Assembly (NCBI GenBank): GCA_943788095.1
Contig: CALSOZ010000002.1
Location: forward strand, 1 to 64,000
Source of the DNA: an uncultured Flavobacteriaceae bacterium
Lineage (GTDB): Bacteria > Bacteroidota > Bacteroidia > Flavobacteriales > Flavobacteriaceae
Reading direction: 5' to 3'
DNA length: 64,000 nt
Positions 46,456 to 54,910 of this stretch are shown here, piece after piece (positions within the stretch are counted from its first letter, which is position 1; each line of letters opens with the position of its first letter). A model generated the notes under the pieces. The model had not been told where the DNA came from, ran no database searches, and saw nothing but the letters and a program-made list of their open reading frames with translations. The position numbers were made by a program, and so were the translations under genes.

Positions 46456-46985
46456 AAGTAGTATTATTTGGGCCCGAGTCAACAGGTAAAACGACTCTGT
46501 CAAAAGATTTAGCTGCCTATTTTGGCACGGATTGGGTCCCCGAATATGCACGGGAGTACTTACAAAACAAATGGGATCAGGAGCAAAAAACTTGTGAAGC
46601 CAAAGACTTGATGCCAATTGCGATAGGACAAATGCGATTGGAAAATGAAGGTGCTCTCAAAACAGATGAAATATTGTTCTGTGACACCAATCTTTTGGAA
46701 ACGAAGGTGTATTCTGAAGTCTATTATGATGGGTACTGTGACCCGGTTATTGATCATTATGCCAAAAAACACAGCTATGATTTATACTTTTTATGCGATA
46801 TTGACGTTCCATGGGAAGCAGATGATTTAAGAGATAAGCCCAATGATCGAAAAAAAATGTTTTCGGCCTTTGAAGGTGCGTTGAACGCTTTAGAACTTCC
46901 TTATGTAATTTTGAGTGGCTCTAAAACAGAACGTTTAAAAAATGCTGTTAACCATATTAATCAACTTTTAATCCCACAAATTTGA
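46416..46985 (+). CDS. NadR-like P-loop kinase
   Basis: A 189-residue P-loop protein: VVLFGPESTGKTTLSKDL near residue 15 (Walker A), VPEYAREYLQNK near 40, FCDTNLLETKVYSE near 85 and DLYFLCDIDVPWEADDLRD near 115. The pattern (GPESTGKTT...VPEYAREY...D.R) is that of the ribosylnicotinamide kinase part of NadR. It lacks the adenylyltransferase domain. It would trap an imported vitamin by phosphorylation. The reaction partner depends on the substrate of the overlapping pnuC-family transporter. Its stop overlaps the TTG start of the DUF4301 gene. Confidence 0.85.
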   Translation: MEKALKQQPSSCIKVVLFGPESTGKTTLSKDLAAYFGTDWVPEYAREYLQNKWDQEQKTCEAKDLMPIAIGQMRLENEGALKTDEILFCDTNLLETKVYSEVYYDGYCDPVIDHYAKKHSYDLYFLCDIDVPWEADDLRDKPNDRKKMFSAFEGALNALELPYVILSGSKTERLKNAVNHINQLLIPQI

Positions 46986-48532
46986 ATTTTACTCCTTCAG
47001 ATCTTGAACACATACAAAGCTTAGGATTAAGCCTTGAGACTATTAAGAAGCAAATTAAAACGTACAAAGGGTCCCCAAATTATATAAATTTGAGTGCATC
47101 CGCTAAGATAGGAAATGGAATCCTGAAACTTTCTGAGTCCGATTGGAACGATTTCATCAACTATTATGATGATGAAAAAAATGCACTTAAAGTTGTCAAG
47201 TTTACGCCCGCATCAGGTGCAGCCTCTCGTATGTTTAAGTTGTTACAGGAGTTTTTGTCTAAATATGATCCTCAAAAAGAAACAATCAATTCGTATATAA
47301 ATAAAAACAAGTCTGTAGAGTTGTTTCTGTTTTTTGTAACGATCGAAAAGCTGCCTTTTCATGACGAGGTCGTCGATAAAATGCAACTAATGATGCCAGA
47401 TTATGATCTACTTAATTTGGACCAAAAAAGACTTCTGTTTGTAAAAAGTATCTTAGATGAGGATTATCTAAATTATTCGAATATTCCTAAAGGTCTTTTG
47501 CCTTTTCATCAATACCAAAATCATACTTCCACTGCTTTTGAAGAGCATTTATTTGAAGCTTCAAAATATGCTTCTGTTAACGGTAAAGCCCAATTACATT
47601 TTACAGTTTCAAAAGCCCATTTAGAACAATTTAAAACCAAATGGGCGGCTATTCAGTCTATTGTGGAGTCGAAAACGAACACCAAATTTAAAATTTCTTT
47701 TTCATGTCAAGAACCCAATACCAATGTATTGGCGGTAGATTTAAAAAACCAGCCATTTAGGTTAAATGATAAACTATTTTTCAGACCTTCTGGACATGGC
47801 GCATTAATAAAAAACCTGAACCAAATCGATGCAAATATTATTTTTATTAAAAACATAGATAATGTAGTGGTTGACAGGTTTTTAGAGCGTATCTCAAGCT
47901 ACAAAAAAGGTCTCGCAGGCGTACTTTTAAAGCTTCAGTGTCAAGTGTTTAAATACGCCAAAGTCTTAGAGTCTACTGAAATTTCGGATGTTCAAATTGT
48001 TGAAATCGTAGATTTTTTAACACAAAAATTAAACATTTGTGTCAGTTCCGAGTTTAATAAATATGCTTATAAGTATCAAATTGATTATTTGAAATCAAAA
48101 ATAAATCGTCCTATTCGTGTCTGTGGGATGGTAGAAAACGAAGGTGAACCTGGAGGAGGTCCGTTTTGGGTTAAAGCAGAGAATAGCGAAATATCTTTAC
48201 AAATAGTTGAAGCTTCACAGGTGAATCTAAAATTAAGTCGTCAGAAAACTATTTTGATGAATGCCACGCATTTTAATCCGGTCGATATTGTTTGTGGTAT
48301 TAAAAACTACAAAGGAGAAACCTATGATTTAAAACAATTCATAGATCCAAAAACGTATTTCATTACCAAAAAATCAAAGTACGGTAAACAACTAAAAACA
48401 TTAGAACAACCGGGTTTATGGAATGGTAGCATGGCGCATTGGAATACGGTTTTTGTTGAGGTTCCAATTATTACATTCAACCCTGTTAAAACGGTTAATG
48501 ATCTTTTGAAATTTACGCATCAAGCAAAATAA
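46982..48532 (+). CDS. DUF4301 family protein
   Basis: A 516-residue protein that I recognise as the DUF4301 family of unknown function: it starts NFTPSDLEHIQSLGLSLETI, has VKFTPASGAASRMFKLL near residue 75, HGALIKNLNQIDANIIFIKN near 275 and RVCGMVENEGEPGGGPFWV near 380. The central part (nucleotidyltransferase-like, with ASGAASRMFK resembling a GxGxR(M/L) loop) suggests a sugar-nucleotide or nucleotidyl transfer fold; that is inference. The start is TTG within the TTGA overlap with the kinase gene. Tight overlap places it in the vitamin-salvage operon. Confidence 0.75.
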   Translation: MNFTPSDLEHIQSLGLSLETIKKQIKTYKGSPNYINLSASAKIGNGILKLSESDWNDFINYYDDEKNALKVVKFTPASGAASRMFKLLQEFLSKYDPQKETINSYINKNKSVELFLFFVTIEKLPFHDEVVDKMQLMMPDYDLLNLDQKRLLFVKSILDEDYLNYSNIPKGLLPFHQYQNHTSTAFEEHLFEASKYASVNGKAQLHFTVSKAHLEQFKTKWAAIQSIVESKTNTKFKISFSCQEPNTNVLAVDLKNQPFRLNDKLFFRPSGHGALIKNLNQIDANIIFIKNIDNVVVDRFLERISSYKKGLAGVLLKLQCQVFKYAKVLESTEISDVQIVEIVDFLTQKLNICVSSEFNKYAYKYQIDYLKSKINRPIRVCGMVENEGEPGGGPFWVKAENSEISLQIVEASQVNLKLSRQKTILMNATHFNPVDIVCGIKNYKGETYDLKQFIDPKTYFITKKSKYGKQLKTLEQPGLWNGSMAHWNTVFVEVPIITFNPVKTVNDLLKFTHQAK

Positions 48533-48544
48533 TTTAAAAAAATC

Positions 48545-48575
48545 TTTACAATTTTTGAAATCTAAACTATATTTG
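48545..48575 (+). promoter_or_regulatory. Promoter of the TPP-regulated TonB receptor
   Basis: TTTA (48545-48548, three of four -33 bases), a 19-base spacer and TATATTTG (48568-48575) fit the Bacteroidota promoter. The expected transcript starts next to the riboswitch. Confidence 0.6.
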
Positions 48576-48582
48576 CACTGTT

Positions 48583-48660
48583 CTCAAAAAAGGGGTGCCG
48601 ATATCGGCTGAGATCATACCCATTGAACCTAGAACAGGTAATGCTGTTTAGGGATGTGAG
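48583..48660 (+). promoter_or_regulatory. TPP (thiamin pyrophosphate) riboswitch
   Basis: Contains GGGGTGCC, GGCTGAGATCATACCC, ATTGAACCTA and GAACAGGTAATGCTGTT then TAGGGA, the conserved parts of the THI element in the correct order. CTCA (48583-48586) and TGAG (48657-48660) close stem P1. The downstream 113 bases lead to the TonB receptor. High TPP should lower its expression. No clear intrinsic terminator was seen between the riboswitch and the ATG, so translational control is possible. Confidence 0.95.
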
Positions 48661-48773
48661 TTTCAATTAAAAATAATTTTAATTGAAGTCTTAACGAAGC
48701 AATTGCTTCATCAATTTAGTAACCAATTTATAAAGAATAATGACCTCTTTTTATTCGATATTATTTTTATCGT

Positions 48774-50936
48774 ATGAAAAAATCTATGCTATCATGTGTG
48801 CTATTTCTTGTTTCCTCTGCAATGTGCGCGCAACAAAATCAAGTCAAAATTGATTCCACTCAAACACAAACCTTAGAAGAAGTTTTGGTACAGTCGGTTC
48901 GAGTAAAACCAAACGCACCAATTACCCATTCAAATGTCACGAAGGCACAGTTAGAACCCCGAAATCTCGGCCAGGACCTCCCCATTTTATTAAATTATTT
49001 ACCTTCGGTTGTGACCACAAGTGATGCCGGTGCTGGTATTGGATACACTGGAATTAGAGTTCGAGGGGTCAGTCCATTATCTACAAACATTACGATTAAT
49101 GGAATCCCATATACGGATGCAGAATCCTTAGGCACCTTTTGGGTTAATTTACCAGACTTTACTTCTTCGGTAGAAAGTTTACAACTCCAAAGAGGGGTTG
49201 GGACGTCTACAAACGGTTCTGGCGCTTTTGGAGCCAGTATTAATATTCTGACCGATGCCACTTCAAAAAAGCCATCTGCTGAAATCTCAAATTCTTTTGG
49301 GAGTTATAATACGAGGCGTCATACCGTTAAATTCAGTACTGGAAAAATCAATGACGTTTTTGAACTTTCAGGGCGTTTTTCTCAAATTAATTCCGACGGC
49401 TATGTAGATCGTGCTTTCTCAGATTTAAAATCCTATTTTTTACAAGGGACTTATAATAAAAATGGGACGCTTATTAAAGCATTGGTTTTTGGGGGTCATG
49501 AAAAAACGTATCAGGCTTGGGAGGGCTTGACTCAAGATCAAATTGATGAAAACCGTCGCCAAAACCCCTATACTTATGAAAATGAAATTGACAATTACAA
49601 ACAAGATCATTATCAACTTCATTGGAATCAGAAATTTAACCAAAAATGGTCCACGAATTTAGGATTGAATTACACTTTTGGACGCGGTTATTTTGAGCAA
49701 TATCGATCGGATGATGCGGTTGCGACTTATGGTGGAATCGTAGAGGCAACAGGAGTTGATTCCTATGGAACGGATGTTACCGATTTAATTAGAAGACGCT
49801 GGCTCGATAATGAATATTATGTTTTAAATGCGACTGCAAACTACAGAGAGGCCAAGCTAGATCTTATCTTTGGTGGGTCATATAGCACCTATGATGGCGA
49901 CCATTTTGGGGAAGTGATTTGGGCTAGACAATTTTCAGAGTATGCATCCATTAGAGATCAATATTATTTTGGAAATGGAAAAAAAACAGACTTTAGCGTA
50001 TTTGCAAAAGCGACCTATACCTTGAATTCTAAAATTGATATTTTTGGAGATTTGCAACTTAGAAATGTGGGTTACAAAACGTCAGGATTAACCTCCGATT
50101 TAGTAAACATGTTAATTGATGAATCCTACAGTTTTTTCAATCCTAAAATAGGGGTGTCCTACAAATTGGCAACCTATTCCAATCTGTATGCGTCCTACGC
50201 AAGAGCGAATAGAGAACCAAGTCGTGGGGATTTTGAAAGCAATCCAGACGTCAAGGCAGAACAGTTAAATGATTTTGAAATGGGGTGGCGTTACAATAAA
50301 AACTCATTGATGCTAAATATCAACACTTATTATATGCAATATAATGAACAACTCATTTTAACAGGTGCTTTAGATGACGTAGGGGCACCCGTCAGAACCA
50401 ACAGTGGCGATAGCTATCGACTTGGTCTAGAGATTGAAGCTGTGTATACTGCTTCAGATAAATTGACGGTGCAACCCACTTTGACATTAAGTTCTAATAA
50501 AAATATGCAAACTTTTGCTCAAGTGGATGGCGTTTTAAAAGATTTTGGAACTACAAATATTTCTTTCTCTCCAGAAATTGTGGCTTCAAATGCAATCATT
50601 TATTCACCATTGCAGAATTTAACAATGAGTTTTTTAACCAAATATGTTGGGGAACAGTACATGGGAAATACCGATACAGCGACTTCAAGACTTGAGAGTT
50701 ATTTTGTGAATGACTACAATGTGTCTTATAAATGGAATCCGAAATCAGTATTTACATCGGTAGTAATTTCAGGGCTCATAAATAATATTTTTGATAAAGA
50801 ATACGTCTCAAATGGTTATTACTACACTTATGAGGATGATTGGTCAGTTCCTGGTCAACTAACAACAATTGAAGGTGCGGGGTATTACCCTCAAGCCACT
50901 AGAAATTTCTTAGTTGGATTGACTTTAAAGTTTTAA
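48774..50936 (+). CDS. TonB-dependent receptor, thiamin-regulated
   Basis: Outer-membrane active transporter (720 aa). A signal peptide (MKKSMLSCVLFLVSSAMC) precedes TLEEVLVQSVR near residue 30, a TonB-box-like region. The plug follows with GIRVRGVSPLSTNITINGIP and FWVNLPDFTSSVESLQLQRG near 100-140. The barrel ends with the characteristic terminal strand RNFLVGLTLKF. It shows no large N-terminal CarboxypepD repeat. The TPP riboswitch implies import of thiamin or a thiamin precursor. The upstream genes pnuC and the NadR-like kinase could supply inner-membrane transport and trapping. A terminator follows. Confidence 0.92.
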   Translation: MKKSMLSCVLFLVSSAMCAQQNQVKIDSTQTQTLEEVLVQSVRVKPNAPITHSNVTKAQLEPRNLGQDLPILLNYLPSVVTTSDAGAGIGYTGIRVRGVSPLSTNITINGIPYTDAESLGTFWVNLPDFTSSVESLQLQRGVGTSTNGSGAFGASINILTDATSKKPSAEISNSFGSYNTRRHTVKFSTGKINDVFELSGRFSQINSDGYVDRAFSDLKSYFLQGTYNKNGTLIKALVFGGHEKTYQAWEGLTQDQIDENRRQNPYTYENEIDNYKQDHYQLHWNQKFNQKWSTNLGLNYTFGRGYFEQYRSDDAVATYGGIVEATGVDSYGTDVTDLIRRRWLDNEYYVLNATANYREAKLDLIFGGSYSTYDGDHFGEVIWARQFSEYASIRDQYYFGNGKKTDFSVFAKATYTLNSKIDIFGDLQLRNVGYKTSGLTSDLVNMLIDESYSFFNPKIGVSYKLATYSNLYASYARANREPSRGDFESNPDVKAEQLNDFEMGWRYNKNSLMLNINTYYMQYNEQLILTGALDDVGAPVRTNSGDSYRLGLEIEAVYTASDKLTVQPTLTLSSNKNMQTFAQVDGVLKDFGTTNISFSPEIVASNAIIYSPLQNLTMSFLTKYVGEQYMGNTDTATSRLESYFVNDYNVSYKWNPKSVFTSVVISGLINNIFDKEYVSNGYYYTYEDDWSVPGQLTTIEGAGYYPQATRNFLVGLTLKF

Positions 50937-50959
50937 AAAATTAAATCGATGAATGATCA

Positions 50960-50986
50960 AAAGCGTGCTTCGGTGCGCTTTTTTTA
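50960..50986 (+). terminator. Terminator of the TonB receptor
   Basis: AGCGTGC, TTCG tetraloop and GTGCGCT form a 7-pair stem (two G-T), followed by a run of T residues. Confidence 0.85.
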
Positions 50987-51421
50987 GTTAGATATAAATA
51001 GTGTATTCCCACTACTTTCTACAAAATAAGCTTTGAGTCCACAGCGTAACGACCCATCTCCTAAGGGTTGGCCTGTACTTAAGCTGTATGTGTTAGCGTC
51101 GGAACACCCGCAAACGCCCTCAACACCGCTAATGGAAAGTATTGAACAATCGTTAAAAATATGATTTGGATCTGCAGCATCATAGGCAACATAGCCGATG
51201 CCTGTATTATTAACGATAATCCCGCCATTACCTGCGTTAGGAACATAAACTGGATTGTTAGGAAATGTTAACTGGTTGTACTGCGAAAGATTAAGGTTTA
51301 GAGATGTGACGACATTAATATTGACCAAAAAATTACAAGCCGAATCAGAGTTATTACTTTTGGAACACCCGCTGCAAATCAAGATTAGGATACTGTATAT
51401 TTTTAAGTTTTTAAGTCTCAT
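50984..51421 (-). CDS. Rieske-fold-like lipoprotein without histidine ligands
   Basis: Start placed at 51421 (MRLKNLKIYSILILICSGC), which gives a lipoprotein signal with Cys at residue 19. The mature chain has beta-strands and DPNHIFNDCSILSI, GVEGVCGCSDANTYSL and GQPLGDGSLRCGLKAYFV. The order DCS...V.C.C...Y....G....G resembles flavobacterial Rieske-like proteins, but no CxH/CxxH pairs remain, so it probably does not bind a Rieske cluster. It converges on the TonB receptor. Role unknown. Confidence 0.6.
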   Translation of the reverse strand: MRLKNLKIYSILILICSGCSKSNNSDSACNFLVNINVVTSLNLNLSQYNQLTFPNNPVYVPNAGNGGIIVNNTGIGYVAYDAADPNHIFNDCSILSISGVEGVCGCSDANTYSLSTGQPLGDGSLRCGLKAYFVESSGNTLFISN

Positions 51422-51513
51422 TTTTTTAGATTGACACATCATATTTGTAACGCCGATTTTTTTTATTTTCCGTCACAAATTACGACAAAAATCACAATAC
51501 GATAAATATTTTG

Positions 51514-51521
51514 TATATTTG
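51514..51521 (+). promoter_or_regulatory. -7 promoter box of greA
   Basis: TATATTTG is a full match to TAnnTTTG; no good -33 element is seen. It predicts a transcript beginning near 51528, exactly where a hairpin starts. Confidence 0.5.
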
Positions 51522-51527
51522 TAAGGC

Positions 51528-51547
51528 AATCTCGTGAAAACGAGATT
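51528..51547 (+). promoter_or_regulatory. Perfect hairpin with GAAA loop at the 5' end of the greA leader
   Basis: AATCTCGT-GAAA-ACGAGATT forms an 8-pair stem capped by a GNRA tetraloop, followed by TTTGTGTTT. It lies about 75 bases before the greA ATG. It could stabilise the message 5' end or act as a weak terminator. The position at the predicted +1 makes ordinary attenuation unlikely. Confidence 0.6.
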
Positions 51548-51621
51548 TTTGTGTTTAGTTTTAAAATTTATTTTAAACTATGCAAAACCTAAATGAACGA
51601 CGACTTTAAAAATTATTAGTT

Positions 51622-52095
51622 ATGAGCAATGTATCTTACTACACGGCCGAAGGATTAAAAAAATTAAGAAATGAGTTAAAACAACTCAAAGATGTAGAGC
51701 GCATCAAAGCGTCGCGCGCCATAGCAGAAGCCAGAGACAAAGGTGATTTAAGTGAAAACGCAGAATACGATGCTGCTAAAGAAGCACAAGGCATGCTTGA
51801 AATGCGGATTGCAAAACTCGAAGACACCCTTGCAGGAGCCCGTCTTATTGACGAATCTCAACTCGATGCTTCCAAAGTGTTGGTGTTGTCCAAAGTGAAA
51901 ATAAAAAATCAGTCCAACGGGATGGAGCTAGACTATCTCCTCGTTGCTGATGGTGAAGCGGATTTAGCTGCCGGAAAAATTTCGGTAAATTCCCCAATTG
52001 GGAAAGGGTTGCTAGGTAAAAGTGTTGGAGATGTTGCAGAAATACAAGTGCCTAGCGGGATTATTAAGTTTGAAATCATGAATATTTCTAGATAA
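51622..52095 (+). CDS. greA: Transcription elongation factor GreA
   Basis: Rescues backtracked RNA polymerase by stimulating transcript cleavage. The N-terminal coiled coil (residues 1-75) carries GLKKLRNELKQLKDVERIKA and the tip acidic residues in DKGDLSENAEYDAAKEAQG. The C-terminal FKBP-like domain follows. Length of 157 aa is standard. Its leader has an unusual 5' hairpin. The HIT gene begins 24 bases downstream and may share the transcript. Confidence 0.95.
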   Translation: MSNVSYYTAEGLKKLRNELKQLKDVERIKASRAIAEARDKGDLSENAEYDAAKEAQGMLEMRIAKLEDTLAGARLIDESQLDASKVLVLSKVKIKNQSNGMELDYLLVADGEADLAAGKISVNSPIGKGLLGKSVGDVAEIQVPSGIIKFEIMNISR

Positions 52096-52118
52096 ATTAA
52101 TATTTATAAGAACCCCCT

Positions 52119-52508
52119 ATGCCTTCGATTTTTACCAAAATAGTTAACAAAGAAATACCCTGTTATAAGGTAGCGGAAACGAACGATTTTTTAGCATTTT
52201 TAGATGTCAATCCCAATGCCAAAGGGCATACGCTTTGTATCCCCAAAAAAGAAGTCAATAAGATTTTTGATTTAGATGCTGCGACATATTTAGCTTTGAT
52301 GGAGTTTTCACGAACAGTGGCCATTGCACTTGAGAAAGCAATTGATTGTAAACGTGTTGGAATGACCGTTATTGGTCTCGAAGTACCTCATGTGCATGTG
52401 CATTTAATTCCTCTAAACGCTATGGACGATGCTCAATTTATTAAAAAAGAAGCCCTGCTTCCACAAGATTTTGAAGCCATCGCTCGCAAAATCAGTTCGT
52501 TCTTATAG
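52119..52508 (+). CDS. HIT-family nucleotide-binding protein (HinT-like)
   Basis: The 129-residue protein carries the histidine triad HVHVHLIPLN near residue 93 (H-x-H-x-H), and MPSIFTKIVNKEIPCYKVAE at the N-terminus. NPNAKGHTLCIPKKEVNKIF near 30 is the other half of the nucleotide pocket. The family hydrolyses AMP-linked phosphoramidates. Probably co-transcribed with greA. It overlaps the end of the convergent histidine kinase gene by six bases. Confidence 0.93.
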   Translation: MPSIFTKIVNKEIPCYKVAETNDFLAFLDVNPNAKGHTLCIPKKEVNKIFDLDAATYLALMEFSRTVAIALEKAIDCKRVGMTVIGLEVPHVHVHLIPLNAMDDAQFIKKEALLPQDFEAIARKISSFL

Positions 52509-53655
52509 TCGTTTTATGCGCATTTGAATCGTCGTGCCTTTGCCAATTTCAGACTCAAGAACTTTGATTTTGCCTTTGTGATATTCTTCAATAATTCTTT
52601 TGGTAAGTGAGAGTCCTAACCCCCAACCACGTTTTTTAGAGGTAAATCCAGTTTCAAAAATTCTGTTAAATAGCTTTTTTGAAAGCCCTTTTCCTGTATC
52701 TCGAACGTCAATTAAAATAAACGAATCTGAAGCGTCTATAGATAGTTCAATATGCCCCTCGCCTTTCATAGCATCGATTCCATTTTTGACTAAATTTTCT
52801 ATAGCCCAGCTAAACAGTTCTGGATTCAGGGCTGCCAAAAGGTGTTCTTCTGGCGCATTCATTTTAAATGTAATTAATTGACTGCTTCGAGCTTCTAAAT
52901 AGTCAAAAGAGTCTTTGGTAGCTGCTACGATATTGGTGGTCTTTAGTAACGGGACGGAGCCCAATCTTACTAAAGCGCTCGGTAATGATTTCTAGGCGTT
53001 GAATATCTTTTTCAATCTCAGAAATATAATTAGGGTTAACAGATTCTGTTTTTAAGAGTTCAGTCCACCCAATAAGCGAGGAAAGTGGTGTTCCAATTTG
53101 GTGTGCAGTTTCCTTTGCCATCCCGGTCCAAAGCTTGTTTTGAGACGCTATCCGAGAACTTTTATAGAAAAAATAGACCACGGCGCTAAATAATAAAATG
53201 ATCACGACAAGTGCCAAAGGATAATACTTGAGTTTGTTTAATAAATCTGAATTACCATAGTACATAGTCGACAAAACTTGCCCTTCATAAATGACTTTAA
53301 TAGGTGTGTTTTCTTGACTAAATTTAAGAGTCAATTTTTTAAGATATTCCTGATTGTTTTGAGTGCGTTTTTTGATGTTTTTAGATTGAAATTTTCCCTC
53401 AGAATCTTCAATAATCATTGGAGTTGAGGTGTTGCTTTGAATGATCTTCAAAGGGAAATCACTAACATCTCCCTTAAGGTCAATCATTTTTCCAAGCTCC
53501 ATTTGTGCCAGAGAAAAGTTCTCCATTTTTATGCGTTCTTCTTCTTTGAATTTTTGAAAAAAGCGATAGGTGTTCCATAAAATCAATGAAATAATCAAGA
53601 ATGAAATGACAGTCGCTACCCAACGTAGAAAATGTTGTTTTGAATAATTTTTCAT
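52503..53655 (-). pseudogene. Sensor histidine kinase, split by a one-base frameshift
   Basis: The first part has two transmembrane helices (residues 13-32 and about 145-165) flanking a small extracytoplasmic domain, then the H-box MAKETAHQIGTPLSSLIGW near residue 185. The second part has the ATPase domain with N-box PELFSWAIENLVKNGIDAMK, DTGKGL and GWGLGLSLTKRII. The slip lies in GGG (about 52963): read with GG, the sequence continues KIGSVPLLKTTNIVAATKDS in the second frame. Likely a homopolymer error, leaving an intact kinase of about 383 aa. No response regulator is adjacent, so it is an orphan here. Confidence 0.88.
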
Positions 53656-53821
53656 TGGTTTATTTTTTTCAATTTTAAATATAATGTATTTATGTTTAAT
53701 TTATTGCTTTATATTATTGCTTTCTCCTTTTAGTTGGGCTCTTAATTTGTTAAATTTGTATATATTTATAAAAAGCATTACATTAATTGTCATTATTAAA
53801 AATAAAATTGAATTAACAAAA

Positions 53822-54199
53822 ATGGAAGTACAAGGAAAAATTAAACTTATTGGCGAAACGCAATCTATTGGTTCAAATGGATTTAGAAAACGCGAATTGG
53901 TGGTCACGACAGACGAACAATATCCACAACACGTTTTAGTGGAATTTGTTCAAGACAAAACAGATTTATTAAACAACTTTCAAGTTGGACAACAGATCAA
54001 AGTAGGAATTAATTTACGCGGAAGAGAGTGGATTAATCCACAAGGAGAAGCTAAATATTTTAATGCGATTCAAGGTTGGAGAATTGAGAATTTACAACAA
54101 GCTCAGGCCCCTGCAAATGCTGCTCCAGTAGCACCCGCACAAGCTTTTGAGCCAGCAACAGATTTAACAGCCGATGAACCGAATGATTTACCGTTTTAA
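53822..54199 (+). CDS. DUF3127 family protein with SSB-like C-terminal tip
   Basis: Start placed at 53822 (MEVQGKIKLIGETQSIGSNG); the longer open frame upstream is a hydrophobic non-coding stretch. Residues 1-95 are a compact, beta-rich, OB-like domain (RKRELVVTTDEQYPQHVLVEF and INLRGREWINPQGEAKYFN). A flexible Ala/Pro/Gln-rich linker follows, then the acidic terminus DEPNDLPF. The layout (OB-like fold, disordered linker, D-L-P-F end) copies that of single-strand DNA-binding protein SSB, whose tip recruits repair proteins. The family function is not established. Confidence 0.8.
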   Translation: MEVQGKIKLIGETQSIGSNGFRKRELVVTTDEQYPQHVLVEFVQDKTDLLNNFQVGQQIKVGINLRGREWINPQGEAKYFNAIQGWRIENLQQAQAPANAAPVAPAQAFEPATDLTADEPNDLPF

Positions 54200-54236
54200 T
54201 CAAAGTTAAAACAATAGACGCTTCAATATAATAAGA

Positions 54237-54875
54237 ATGCGGTGGCTAAGCAAAACCATTGAGTTTCCACCACTAACTGAAGCAAATCCAGAAGGACTTT
54301 TGGCAGTTGGTGGTAATTTATCACCAGAGCGGGTTTTATATGCATATCAAAATGGAATCTTTCCTTGGTATGAATCAGAACAACCGTTGTTATGGTGGGC
54401 GCCAGACCCTCGTTTTGTATTATATCCCAATAAATTAAAGGTTTCCAAAAGCACCAAACAGATTTTGAGAAATCAAGCCTTTGAAGTTACAGTAAATCAA
54501 AACTTTAGAGATGTTATTGAAGCCTGTGCCAATATCAAAAGAGTCGCTCAATCTGGCACATGGATCACTCCGAGTATGATTGAGGCGTATTGCGAATTAC
54601 ATCGAAGAGGGTTTGCGAAATCAGTGGAGGTGTGGCAAAACAATAAATTGGTAGGAGGCTTATATGGAATCGAGCTCGAAGGCACAATATTTTGTGGTGA
54701 AAGTATGTTTAGCTATGTAAGTAATGCAAGTAAAGTTGGCTTTACTAGTTTTATTCAAAACTCAAACTACAAACTAGTCGACTGTCAGGTGCATACCGAT
54801 TATTTAGAAAGTTTAGGGGCAGAACATATTTCAAGATCGAGTTTTATGGAAGTATTACAAGAACTAAAACACTAA
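54237..54875 (+). CDS. aat: Leucyl/phenylalanyl-tRNA--protein transferase
   Basis: Adds Leu or Phe to the N-terminus of proteins as an N-degron for ClpS/ClpAP. Diagnostic motifs: GLLAVGGNLSPERVLYAYQN GIFPWY near residue 21, PLLWWAPDPRFVLYP near 50, and GGLYGIELEGTIFCGESMFS near 138. Length of 212 aa is normal. It follows the DUF3127 gene by 37 bases and is likely in the same transcript, although no functional link is known. Confidence 0.95.
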   Translation: MRWLSKTIEFPPLTEANPEGLLAVGGNLSPERVLYAYQNGIFPWYESEQPLLWWAPDPRFVLYPNKLKVSKSTKQILRNQAFEVTVNQNFRDVIEACANIKRVAQSGTWITPSMIEAYCELHRRGFAKSVEVWQNNKLVGGLYGIELEGTIFCGESMFSYVSNASKVGFTSFIQNSNYKLVDCQVHTDYLESLGAEHISRSSFMEVLQELKH

Positions 54876-54910
54876 TTGAATACATATAATTTATAGTAAA
54901 AATATCGCCT

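Noticed and set aside
53684-53821. Longer start for the DUF3127 protein
   Set aside because: The extension would be a hydrophobic AT-rich stretch typical of an untranslated leader, while the family begins at MEVQGKI.
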